DNA from: an uncultured Frankineae bacterium | GTDB taxonomy: Bacteria; Actinomycetota; Actinomycetes; Mycobacteriales; SCTD01 | Assembly (NCBI GenBank): GCA_902805805.1 | Contig: CADCUE010000305.1 | Location: forward strand, 1 to 21,107 | Reading direction: 5' to 3' | Length of the DNA: 21,107 nt | Shown here: positions 7,646 through 13,979 of the stretch, one piece after another | Numbering within the stretch: the first letter of the stretch is position 1 | Layout of the letters: every line of letters starts with the position of its first letter | Notes under the pieces: generated by a model | The model's input: the letters and a program-made list of their open reading frames with translations, nothing else | Databases searched by the model: none | Told to the model about the DNA's origin: nothing | Position numbers and translations under genes: made by a program

Positions 7646-9064
7646 GTGCAGCGGACGCGCTGGAAGCCCGATGCCACGTTCTACCCGTCGCCCAGCCTGG
7701 CGGCCGAGGCAGCACCCGAGCGGCTCGCGTACGTGGCCACCTTCTGGCGCGGCGAGGGTGAGCCGCAGCCCGACGCCCTGGCCGTCGTCGACGTCGACGT
7801 CGACTCCCCGCGGTACGGGCAGGTGGTCGGCTGGTGCCCGATGCCCAACACCGGCGACGAGCTGCACCACCACGGCTGGAACGCCTGCAGCTCGGCGCTG
7901 TGCCCCAACAACGCGCATCCGCACGTCGAGCGCCGCTACCTGCTGATGATGGGTCTGCGCTCGAGCCGCATCCACTTCGTCGACGTGAAGGACGACCCGC
8001 TCAACCCGAGGATCGCCAAGGTCATCGAGCCGGACGACTACCAGCGCAGGACCGGCTACAGCCGGCCGCACACCGCGCACTGCGGTCCCGAGGGCATCTA
8101 CGTCACCAACCTCGGTGCTGCCTTCAGCGACGAGGGGCCCGGCGGGATCGCGCTGCTCGACCACGACACCTTCGAGGTGATCGGCCAGTGGGAGAAGGAC
8201 CGCGGTCCGCAGTACCTCGCGTACGACTTCTGGTGGCACCTCAACCACGACGTCGTCGTGACCAGCGAGTGGGGCACTCCCTCCATGATCGAGGACGGGG
8301 TCGTCGGCGAGCTGCTGCTCGGGCAGAAGTACGGCCACAGCATCCACTTCTTCGACCTGCGCACCGGCAAGCACCTGCAGGAGATCGATCTCGGAGCGCA
8401 GCACCAGATGGCCCTGGAGCTGCGGCCGGCGCACGACCCGACCAAGCAGTACGGCTTCGTCGGCGTCGTCGTCAGCACCGAGGACCTGTCGGCGTCGATC
8501 TGGCTGTGGCACCGCGAGGGCGAGCGGTTCGAGGCGACGAAGGTCATCACGATCCCCGCGGAGCCGGCCGACCCGGCCGACCTGCCGGACGTCCTCAAGC
8601 CCTTCGGCGCGGTCCCGCCGCTCGTCACCGACATCGACCTGTCCGTCGACGACCGGTACCTCTACGTGAGCTGCTTCGGCACGGGTGAGGCCAAGCAGTA
8701 CGACGTCAGCGACCCGTTCCACCCGGTCGAGACCGGGTCGCTGCGCGTGGGCGGCATCGCCTCGCGCTCGCCGCACCCGTCGCAGCCGGACGTGCCGCTG
8801 CGCGGAGCACCGCAGATGGTCGAGGTCAGCCGCGACGGCAAGCGCGTCTACTGGACCAACTCGCTGTACGGCGCGTGGGACGACCAGTTCTTCCCCGACG
8901 GTGTCGGGGCGTGGATGGTCAAGGCGGACGTCGACGTCGAGCACGGCGGCATGACGCTCGACCCGCGCTTCTTCCCGTCCGGCGACGACTTCCGCGGCAA
9001 CCGCGTCCACCAGACGCGGCTGGAGGGCGGGGACGCCTCCAGCGACTCCTACTGCTTCCCGTGA
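7646..9064 (+). CDS. SBP56-family protein (selenium-binding protein / methanethiol oxidase)
   Basis: This 472-residue protein belongs to the SBP56 family, seven-bladed beta-propellers that include human SELENBP1 and the bacterial copper-dependent methanethiol oxidase, which converts methanethiol with O2 and water to formaldehyde, H2S and H2O2. Conserved landmarks are WKPDATFYPSP near the N-terminus, PMPNTGDELHHHGWNACSS (66-83), HTAHC (142-146), YDFWWHLNHD (193-202), SEWGTPSM, LRPAHDP (259-265, His263), TDIDLSVDDRYLYVSCFG, and GDASSDSYCFP at the end. The His clusters match metal-site regions of the family. The human CSSC pair is reduced to CSSA, and the Cys that matches human Cys57 is Gly. I chose the GTG at 7646 because GGAG lies five bases upstream; another in-frame GTG at 7640 lacks this. 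The downstream membrane-protein gene starts 33 bases later and is probably cotranscribed. No SCO1/SenC copper chaperone is next to it. Confidence 0.9.
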   Translation: MQRTRWKPDATFYPSPSLAAEAAPERLAYVATFWRGEGEPQPDALAVVDVDVDSPRYGQVVGWCPMPNTGDELHHHGWNACSSALCPNNAHPHVERRYLLMMGLRSSRIHFVDVKDDPLNPRIAKVIEPDDYQRRTGYSRPHTAHCGPEGIYVTNLGAAFSDEGPGGIALLDHDTFEVIGQWEKDRGPQYLAYDFWWHLNHDVVVTSEWGTPSMIEDGVVGELLLGQKYGHSIHFFDLRTGKHLQEIDLGAQHQMALELRPAHDPTKQYGFVGVVVSTEDLSASIWLWHREGERFEATKVITIPAEPADPADLPDVLKPFGAVPPLVTDIDLSVDDRYLYVSCFGTGEAKQYDVSDPFHPVETGSLRVGGIASRSPHPSQPDVPLRGAPQMVEVSRDGKRVYWTNSLYGAWDDQFFPDGVGAWMVKADVDVEHGGMTLDPRFFPSGDDFRGNRVHQTRLEGGDASSDSYCFP

Positions 9065-9097
9065 CGCCGGTCGCGACGGGCACATGAGCCCGGCCTG

Positions 9098-9760
9098 GTG
9101 ACGGAGGTCCTCGCGCACGGCGGTGAGCTCCACCCCGGACTGTCGGGCGGCGCCTGGCTCGCCGTGGTCCTGCTGGGGGCCTTCCACGGCCTCAACCCCG
9201 GCATGGGCTGGCTGTTCGCCGTCTCGTTCGGCCTGCAGGAGAAGGACCGCGGTGCGCTGCTGCGTGCGCTGCCGCCGATCGCCGTGGGCCACGAGCTGGC
9301 GGTGGCGCCGGTGGCGGTCGCCGTCGCCGTGTTCTCGTCCGCGGCGACCCGGGCCCTCGTCGTCGGTGTGCTCGCTGCGGCGCTGACCGGCTTCGGCCTG
9401 TACCTGCTGCTGCGGACGCGGCACTTCACCTGGGTCGGGATGCGGCTGAACCGCTGGGAGCTGGCCTGGTGGTCGTTCCTCATGTCGACGGTGACCGGTG
9501 CCGGTCTGATGCTCAGCCCGGTCCTCCTGTCGGCCACGCCCAGCGCGAGCACGCTGGAGGAGGCCCTGGCCGGTCCGGTCGAGTCGGCCCTGGCTGCTGC
9601 CCTCGTGCACGGCCTGGCCATGCTCGTCACCAGCGCCGTGGTCGCGGTCGTCGTCTACGAGGTGATCGGGCTGAGGATCCTGCGCAGCGCCTGGGTCAAC
9701 CTCGACCGGCTGTGGGCCGGCGCCTTCCTGCTGGCCGGGGCGTTCGTCTGGTTCGCCTGA
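9098..9760 (+). CDS. Polytopic membrane protein, possibly NiCoT/RcnA-like
   Basis: This 220-residue protein has about six hydrophobic segments (roughly 18-45, 60-80, 83-107, 120-150, 165-190 and 203-219). Two His motifs stand out: AFHGLNPGMGW (28-38) in the first helix and GHELAVAP (64-71) in the second. They recall the helix-II His motifs of nickel/cobalt transporters and UreH/SauE-type proteins, although the exact NiCoT H-x4-D-H signature is absent. A Leu/Arg linker follows TRHFTWVGMRLNRWE (about 106-130). The GTG at 9098 has little recognisable ribosome-binding sequence and sits 33 bases after the SBP56-family gene, so translational coupling is possible. The pairing suggests metal supply or export of a small molecule for the oxidase; that is inference, and a direct function is not assigned. 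Confidence 0.75.
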   Translation: MTEVLAHGGELHPGLSGGAWLAVVLLGAFHGLNPGMGWLFAVSFGLQEKDRGALLRALPPIAVGHELAVAPVAVAVAVFSSAATRALVVGVLAAALTGFGLYLLLRTRHFTWVGMRLNRWELAWWSFLMSTVTGAGLMLSPVLLSATPSASTLEEALAGPVESALAAALVHGLAMLVTSAVVAVVVYEVIGLRILRSAWVNLDRLWAGAFLLAGAFVWFA

Positions 9761-9772
9761 GCGAGGAGCGTG

Positions 9773-9797
9773 GGCGTCCCCTGCCCACCGGGGCGCC
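9773..9797. terminator. Hairpin in the gap between convergent genes
   Basis: GGCG-T-CCCC (9773-9781) pairs with GGGG-CGCC (9790-9797) around an 8-base loop, giving an 8-bp GC stem with one bulged T. It lies 13 bases after the membrane-protein stop and 44 bases from the sigma-factor stop. It could end transcription from both sides. It lacks a T-tract, as many actinobacterial terminators do. Confidence 0.45.
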
Positions 9798-9840
9798 GCG
9801 TACCCGGCACAGGCCCTGGCGGAGTCCCCGGTGTCGCGAG

Positions 9841-10464
9841 TCACGCGGACGCTGCGAGGCCCGCGGCCGCCAGCGCGGCCGTGCGGGCGCTGCGTGCCGG
9901 GGCGGGTCGGGATGCGCTTCGCCGTGCCCTGCCCCTCGCGCGCTCGCAGCTCGCCGACGCACCCCCTGCCGAGGGCGCCAGCTCAGCGGACGCGCGCAGG
10001 GCCGCGAGCGCGGCGTGCGTGGTCGACTTGACGGTGCCGACCGACACGTCGAGCAGCCGCGCCGTCTCGGCCTCGGTGAGGTCCTCGTAGTAGCGGAGCA
10101 CCACCACGGCGCGCTGCCGAGGGGGCAGGCGCTTCACGGCTGCCCAGAGAGCGGCACGCTCCCCCACCTGCGCGAGGGGACCGAGCGCTCCGCGCTCGGG
10201 GAGCACGTCGGTCGGGACCTCGTCGTGGCGCCGCTGCCGGCGCCAGTCGGACACGTGCGTGTTCACCATGATGCGGCGGACGTAGCCGTCGACCGCCTCG
10301 CGGTCCCGGACCCGGTCCCAGGACAGGTAGGTCTTGGCGAGCGCGGTCTGCAGGAGGTCCTCGGCGTCGGCGGGCTGCCGCGTCAGCGCCGCCGCCGTCC
10401 TCAGCAACGCCGCGGATCGTCTGGTCACGTACCGGCTGAACTCCTCGTCGGCCCTGTCGTCCAC
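9841..10464 (-). CDS. ECF RNA polymerase sigma factor, SigE family
   Basis: This 207-residue protein is an extracytoplasmic-function sigma factor of the actinobacterial SigE family. Region 2 spans about residues 7-80, with LLRTAAALTRQPADAEDLLQ (20-39), then TYLSWDRV and the DNA-melting/-10 recognition segment YVRRIMVNTHVSDWRRQR. Region 4 (about 105-157) has LPPRQRAVVVLRYYEDLTEAETA and the -35 recognition helix VSVGTVKSTTHAALAALR. The last 45 residues are Arg/Ala/Ser-rich with no recognised domain. I chose the GTG at 10464 because GGAGG lies six bases upstream; the open frame continues upstream only as low-complexity sequence. No anti-sigma gene with a membrane helix lies next to it, which is unusual for ECF factors but common in this family. 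Upstream, 167 bases separate it from the metal-hydrolase gene on the same strand. Its regulon cannot be read from the window. Confidence 0.9.
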   Translation of the reverse strand: MDDRADEEFSRYVTRRSAALLRTAAALTRQPADAEDLLQTALAKTYLSWDRVRDREAVDGYVRRIMVNTHVSDWRRQRRHDEVPTDVLPERGALGPLAQVGERAALWAAVKRLPPRQRAVVVLRYYEDLTEAETARLLDVSVGTVKSTTHAALAALRASAELAPSAGGASASCERARGRARRSASRPAPARSARTAALAAAGLAASA

Positions 10465-10631
10465 GGCGCTCCTCCGTCTGCCTCCCGCGCGTCCTGCGTC
10501 GCTGCAGGCTCCTTCGGAGGTTGGCGGAGGCTCCGGTGCCGCGCCACAGACGGCACCCGGACAGCGCCCGGACACTCCACGGTGGCGGCCGACGGCCAGG
10601 CGTACGGCGGGCGGACGCGGTCCCGCCGGGG

Positions 10632-11612
10632 TCAGCGCTCGAAGTAGCGCCGTGGCGCCTCCACCAGCATCTGGCGCACCTGCTCGTCGCTGACGCCACG
10701 GGAGCGCAGCACCGGCAGGACGTCGCTGCTGATGTGCGTGTAGTTCCAGTTGGGCGCGACCTGGGCGACGGCGGCCTGGGTCTCGCCCGGGAAGTAGTCG
10801 ATGTAGCAGCTGGCGTCGTGGGACAGGACCATCCGGTCGGCGTAGCCCTGCTCGGCGAGCGCGACGATCGTGTCGATCCGGCTCGCGGTGGGGTTGTAGA
10901 TGTCGAGGCCGAACCGGTCCATGCCGAGCAGGCAGCCCGCGTCCGCCAGCTCCTTGAGGTAGTCGAGGTCGTTGCTGTCGCCGGCATGCCCGATGACGAC
11001 CTTGCTGAGGTCGACGCCCTCCTCGCCGAAGACCTGCAGCGCGAGCCGGCCGGCCTGGGTGGTCGACGAGGTGTGCACGGTGACGGGGACGCCGGTCTCC
11101 CGGTGCGTCGCCGCGCAGGCCCGCAGCGTGCGCTCGACGCCAGGGGTGAGGCCCTTCGCCTCGACGACGCACTTGAGGAACGCCGCCTTGACGCCGGTGC
11201 CGGCGATGCCGGTCTCGACGTCACGCCGGAAGTCGGTGACCATCGGGTCGACCGGCAGGTCGACCAGCAAGCCGGGGCCCCGGTGCTCGTACTGGTGCGG
11301 GATCTCGTCGTACGTGTAGAGACCCGTCGCCACGATGATGTTGAGGTCGGTCTGCGCGGCGACCCGCTGGATCCGCGGGATGTAGCGGCCGAGCCCCCAG
11401 ACGGTCGGGTCCACGATGGTGTCGATGCCGAGCGCCTTGAGGGCGTTGAGCTTGTCGACGGCGTCGGCGACGCGCTCGTCCTCGTCCCACCAGTCGTCCG
11501 CCCCGTAGTTCTGGACGTGCTCGGTCGACAGCACGAAGACGTGCTCGTGCATGAGCGTCGGGCCGAGATCGCCCGTGTCGACAGGTCCGCGGACGGTCTC
11601 GACAGTGGACAC
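10632..11612 (-). CDS. Phosphotriesterase-family metal-dependent hydrolase (lactonase/esterase-like)
   Basis: This 326-residue protein is a binuclear-metal TIM-barrel hydrolase of the phosphotriesterase family, whose members include lactonases, esterases and homologues of unknown role. The metal ligands are visible in order: HEH (His22, His24), bridging Lys147 in AFLKCV (usually carboxylated), His180 in VTVH, His209 in VIGHAGD, and catalytic Asp266 in LSHDAS. GMDRFGLDIYN (230-240), PNWNYTHISSDVLP (287-300) and the C-terminal EAPRRYFE are typical of the PTE-like lactonase branch. I chose the GTG at 11612, with AGGAGG three bases upstream; upstream codons belong to the ligase gene's end. It starts 8 bases after the stop of the acyl-CoA synthetase, so the two are surely cotranscribed. 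A lactone or carboxyl ester is a likelier natural substrate than an organophosphate; that is family knowledge plus inference. Confidence 0.92.
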   Translation of the reverse strand: MSTVETVRGPVDTGDLGPTLMHEHVFVLSTEHVQNYGADDWWDEDERVADAVDKLNALKALGIDTIVDPTVWGLGRYIPRIQRVAAQTDLNIIVATGLYTYDEIPHQYEHRGPGLLVDLPVDPMVTDFRRDVETGIAGTGVKAAFLKCVVEAKGLTPGVERTLRACAATHRETGVPVTVHTSSTTQAGRLALQVFGEEGVDLSKVVIGHAGDSNDLDYLKELADAGCLLGMDRFGLDIYNPTASRIDTIVALAEQGYADRMVLSHDASCYIDYFPGETQAAVAQVAPNWNYTHISSDVLPVLRSRGVSDEQVRQMLVEAPRRYFER

Positions 11613-11620
11613 GTTCCTCC

Positions 11621-13135
11621 TCAGGGTCGGGGCGGCCGGAGCGGGGCGCCCCAGGACGTGTGCTCGCGCAGCACCGGCTTGAGGACCTTGCCACCGGCGT
11701 TGCGGGGCAGCGGGTCGGTGCGGAGCGCGACGTACTGCGGGACCTTGAAGTCGGCGAGCCCGCCGCGGGCGAAGTCGGCCAGGTCGCTGGGCTCGAGCGA
11801 GCTTCCCGGACGCAGCACCACCACCGCGCCGACCTTCTCGCCCATGACCTCGTCGGGCACCCCGAGGACGGCGACCTCGCCGACGGCGGGGTGGGCGGCG
11901 AGCGCGTTCTCGACCTCGACGCAGTAGACGTTCTCGCCGCCGCGGTTGATCATGTCCTTCTTCCGGTCGACCAGGTGGACCAGCCCGTCGTCGTCGATCC
12001 GGGCCAGGTCGCCGCTGTGCAGCCAGCCGTCGACGAACGTCTGCGCGGTCTGCTCCGGCTTGCGCCAGTAGCCCGCCACGACGTGCGGCCCGCGGATGAG
12101 CAGCTCCCCGACACCGCTCAGAGGGTCGACGCCCGCGAGGTCGAGATCGACCACCGGCGCGGCGAAGCCGACGCTGTCGGCGTGCTCGGCGGCCCACTCG
12201 TGCGGCAGGTAGGTCGACACCGACGACGTCTCGGTGAGCCCGAAGCCGTTGCCGACCCGCGCCGTCGGGAAGGCCTTCTTCAGCCGGTGCACCAGATCCG
12301 GGGCGATCGGCGCCCCGCCGTAGGACAGCGCGCGTACCGAGGAGGTGTCGGTGCTCGCGAAGTCGGGGTGCTGCAGCGCCAGGTGGTAGATGGCCGGGAC
12401 CGTGGTGAGGACCGAGATCCGCTCGTCCTCGATCGCGCTGAGGAACACCGCGACGTCGAAGACCGGCATGATCACCGAGGTCCCGGCGATGCCGGTGAGC
12501 ACCAGGAGCTGGGAGTTGCAGCCGGTGACGTGGAACAGCGGCACCGAGATGAGCGTCGTCAGGTGCTCGCGCCGATCGAGGGCCAGGCAGCGCAGGCACG
12601 TCTCGCAGTTGGACAGGAAGTTCTCGTGCGTCGTCATCGCACCCTTGGGGAAGCCTGTCGTCCCGCTCGTGTAGAAGATCGCGGCGAGGTCCCGATGGCC
12701 CTGGTCGGTCTCGGTCACCGGCTCACCGTCGGGCAGCACCGCACCGGGCTCGAAGACGTACGACGCGCCCGAGTCGGTGAGGACGTACTCGACCTCGGGT
12801 GGCGCGAACCGGGTGTTGACCGGCACCGCCACCGCGCCGGCGAGCAGCGTTCCCCAGAAGCCGAGCACCCAGTCGACGCCGTTGGGCAGCCGGTTGGCCA
12901 CTCGGTCGCCGGGCACGACGCCCGCTGCGCGCAGCCCACCGGCGACGCGCGCGGACCGGTCCCACAGCTCGCGGTACGTGAGGCGCGGGCCGCCCACCTC
13001 GACGACCGCCTCGCGGTCCGGCTCGGCCTCCACGGACGCACGCAGCAGGTGCAGCAGGTTGTCGGCCAGGTGCGTGTAGCGGCGGACGCCGTCCGGACCG
13101 GTGGTCATGCCACTGCGGTCGAAGGGCGCGGGCAC
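11621..13135 (-). CDS. Acyl-CoA synthetase (AMP-forming, class I adenylate-forming enzyme)
   Basis: This 504-residue ligase activates a carboxylic acid as acyl-AMP, then transfers it to CoA. Core motifs are present in order: the P-loop YTSGTTGFPKG (155-165), PLFHVTG (199-205), SYGGAPIAP (271-279), GNGFGLTETS (295-304), WLHSGDLARIDDDG (371-384), the hinge DRKKDMINRGGENVYCVEVE (390-409) and the C-terminal catalytic Lys483 in NAGGKVLKP. Acyl-CoA synthetases of this subgroup are about 500-540 residues. The GTG at 13135 has TGGAGG four bases upstream, while an internal ATG at 13108 lacks a good site, so the longer form is preferred. It leads a two-gene unit with the phosphotriesterase-family hydrolase, and is separated by 115 bases from the response-regulator gene. 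The acid substrate is not determined; medium- or aryl-chain acids and hydroxy acids from a hydrolysed lactone are all possible. Confidence 0.92.
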   Translation of the reverse strand: MPAPFDRSGMTTGPDGVRRYTHLADNLLHLLRASVEAEPDREAVVEVGGPRLTYRELWDRSARVAGGLRAAGVVPGDRVANRLPNGVDWVLGFWGTLLAGAVAVPVNTRFAPPEVEYVLTDSGASYVFEPGAVLPDGEPVTETDQGHRDLAAIFYTSGTTGFPKGAMTTHENFLSNCETCLRCLALDRREHLTTLISVPLFHVTGCNSQLLVLTGIAGTSVIMPVFDVAVFLSAIEDERISVLTTVPAIYHLALQHPDFASTDTSSVRALSYGGAPIAPDLVHRLKKAFPTARVGNGFGLTETSSVSTYLPHEWAAEHADSVGFAAPVVDLDLAGVDPLSGVGELLIRGPHVVAGYWRKPEQTAQTFVDGWLHSGDLARIDDDGLVHLVDRKKDMINRGGENVYCVEVENALAAHPAVGEVAVLGVPDEVMGEKVGAVVVLRPGSSLEPSDLADFARGGLADFKVPQYVALRTDPLPRNAGGKVLKPVLREHTSWGAPLRPPRP

Positions 13136-13145
13136 CGGACCTCCA

Positions 13146-13157
13146 GACGTCGACGTC
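13146..13157. promoter_or_regulatory. Perfect 12-bp palindrome upstream of the acyl-CoA synthetase
   Basis: GACGTCGACGTC reads identically on both strands and abuts the ribosome-binding site of the acyl-CoA synthetase gene, 11 bases from its GTG. It could be an operator, but it is made of GAC/GTC units that are frequent in this genome, so chance is a real alternative. Confidence 0.25.
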
Positions 13158-13181
13158 GTCGTCGGGTGCCGGAGTCTCGTC

Positions 13182-13197
13182 CAGCCCGGCGGGGCTG
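13182..13197. terminator. Hairpin after the response-regulator gene
   Basis: CAGCCC-GGCG-GGGCTG forms a 6-bp GC stem with a 4-base loop, 54 bases downstream of the response-regulator stop on the minus strand and before the acyl-CoA synthetase start. It may separate the two-component unit from the ligase/hydrolase unit. It lacks a T-tract. Confidence 0.4.
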
Positions 13198-13250
13198 TCC
13201 ACCATCGACGTCAGCAGTGTGCGAGTCGCGTGCGGGCGCCGCTCGACCGG

Positions 13251-13979
13251 CTACGGCGTGCGGAACCGGCGCTCGGGCCGGCCGGCGCCGCCGTACCGCA
13301 CGTGCACCTCAGCCGCCCCGTTGCGGGCGGAGTGCTCGAGGTAGCGCCGCGCGCTGACCCGCGACAGCCCGGTGAGCTCGGCGCACTCGCTGGCCGAGAC
13401 GCCGTCGGCTCCGGCGTCGCGCAGCACCTTCTGCACCAGCGCCATCGTCTCCGGTGAGAGTCCTTTCGGCAGCGTTGCCGCCACCTGGTCGCGGCGCAGC
13501 TCGGGGACGAACAGGAGGTCGACGTCGCCCTGCGCGCCGCGGCCGGGCTCGACGACGGGCAGCGCGGCGAGCCGCCGGCGGACGTCGGCGAGGTGCTCGA
13601 GCCGGGTGCGGAGGTCGTCGTAGTGGAAGGGCTTGATGAGGTAGCTCACGGCCCCGCCGTGCAGCGCGCGGGTGACCGACTCGGCGTCGCTGGCCGCCGT
13701 CACGAGCAGGACGTCGACCGAGGACTCGGGCCCGGGCGACGCGCGCAGCTGCTGCAGCACGTCGAGCCCGGTCATGTCGGGCAGGTAGACGTCGAGCAGG
13801 ACGAGATCGGGCTGCAGCTCGCGCACCGCGGCCAGCGCCGCCGCGCCGTCGTGGGCGGTGCCGACCACGGTGAAGCCGGGGGTGCGCTCGACGAAGGCGC
13901 CGTGCACGCGCGCGACCATGTAGTCGTCGTCGACCACGAGGACCCGCAGGACGGGCGGCGGGGGCCCCGGCGCGTTCAC
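13251..13979 (-). CDS. CitB/DctR-type response regulator
   Basis: This 242-residue transcription factor is the partner of the sensor kinase gene just upstream. The receiver domain (about residues 11-130) has acidic pocket Asp17-Asp19, phospho-acceptor Asp63 in LVLLDVYLPDMTG, Thr94 and Lys116 in YLIKPF. The C-terminal DNA-binding part has the CitB/DctR/DcuR signature: SASECAELTGLSRVSARRYLEH (about 193-214) and the final GGAGRPERRFR. Regulators of this class control uptake and use of C4-dicarboxylates or citrate. The GTG at 13979 overlaps the kinase stop as GTGA, implying translational coupling. The likely target is the divergent tct operon and perhaps its own genes, through palindromes at 15697-15736; this is inference from position. 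Confidence 0.93.
   Translation of the reverse strand: MNAPGPPPPVLRVLVVDDDYMVARVHGAFVERTPGFTVVGTAHDGAAALAAVRELQPDLVLLDVYLPDMTGLDVLQQLRASPGPESSVDVLLVTAASDAESVTRALHGGAVSYLIKPFHYDDLRTRLEHLADVRRRLAALPVVEPGRGAQGDVDLLFVPELRRDQVAATLPKGLSPETMALVQKVLRDAGADGVSASECAELTGLSRVSARRYLEHSARNGAAEVHVRYGGAGRPERRFRTP

Noticed and set aside
7381..7677. 99-residue N-terminal extension of the antiporter from the ATG at 7677
   Set aside because: Arg/Pro-rich, lacks membrane character, overlaps the start of the divergent gene; the GTG at 7380 has a strong ribosome-binding site just before helix 1.
5848..7761. 637-codon plus-strand open frame across the antiporter
   Set aside because: The product is dominated by Gln, Glu, Asp, His and Arg, the usual reverse image of membrane-protein codons; the minus strand encodes clear CPA1 motifs.
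7784..7813. GTCGAC-type short repeats near the SBP56 gene start
   Set aside because: They encode a VVDVDVDS strand with preferred Val and Asp codons and are explained by codon use.
7592..9844. 750-codon minus-strand open frame across the SBP56 and membrane-protein genes
   Set aside because: It has no family motif, is antisense to two genes with recognisable motifs, and has shadow-like composition.
10465..10631. Small gene or riboswitch between the hydrolase and sigma-factor genes
   Set aside because: The 167 bases show only short GC-rich inverted repeats and no ribosome-binding site followed by a plausible frame except the sigma-factor start itself.
11660..13357. 565-codon plus-strand open frame across the acyl-CoA synthetase
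   Set aside because: It is antisense to a complete adenylate-forming enzyme and shows no domain of its own.
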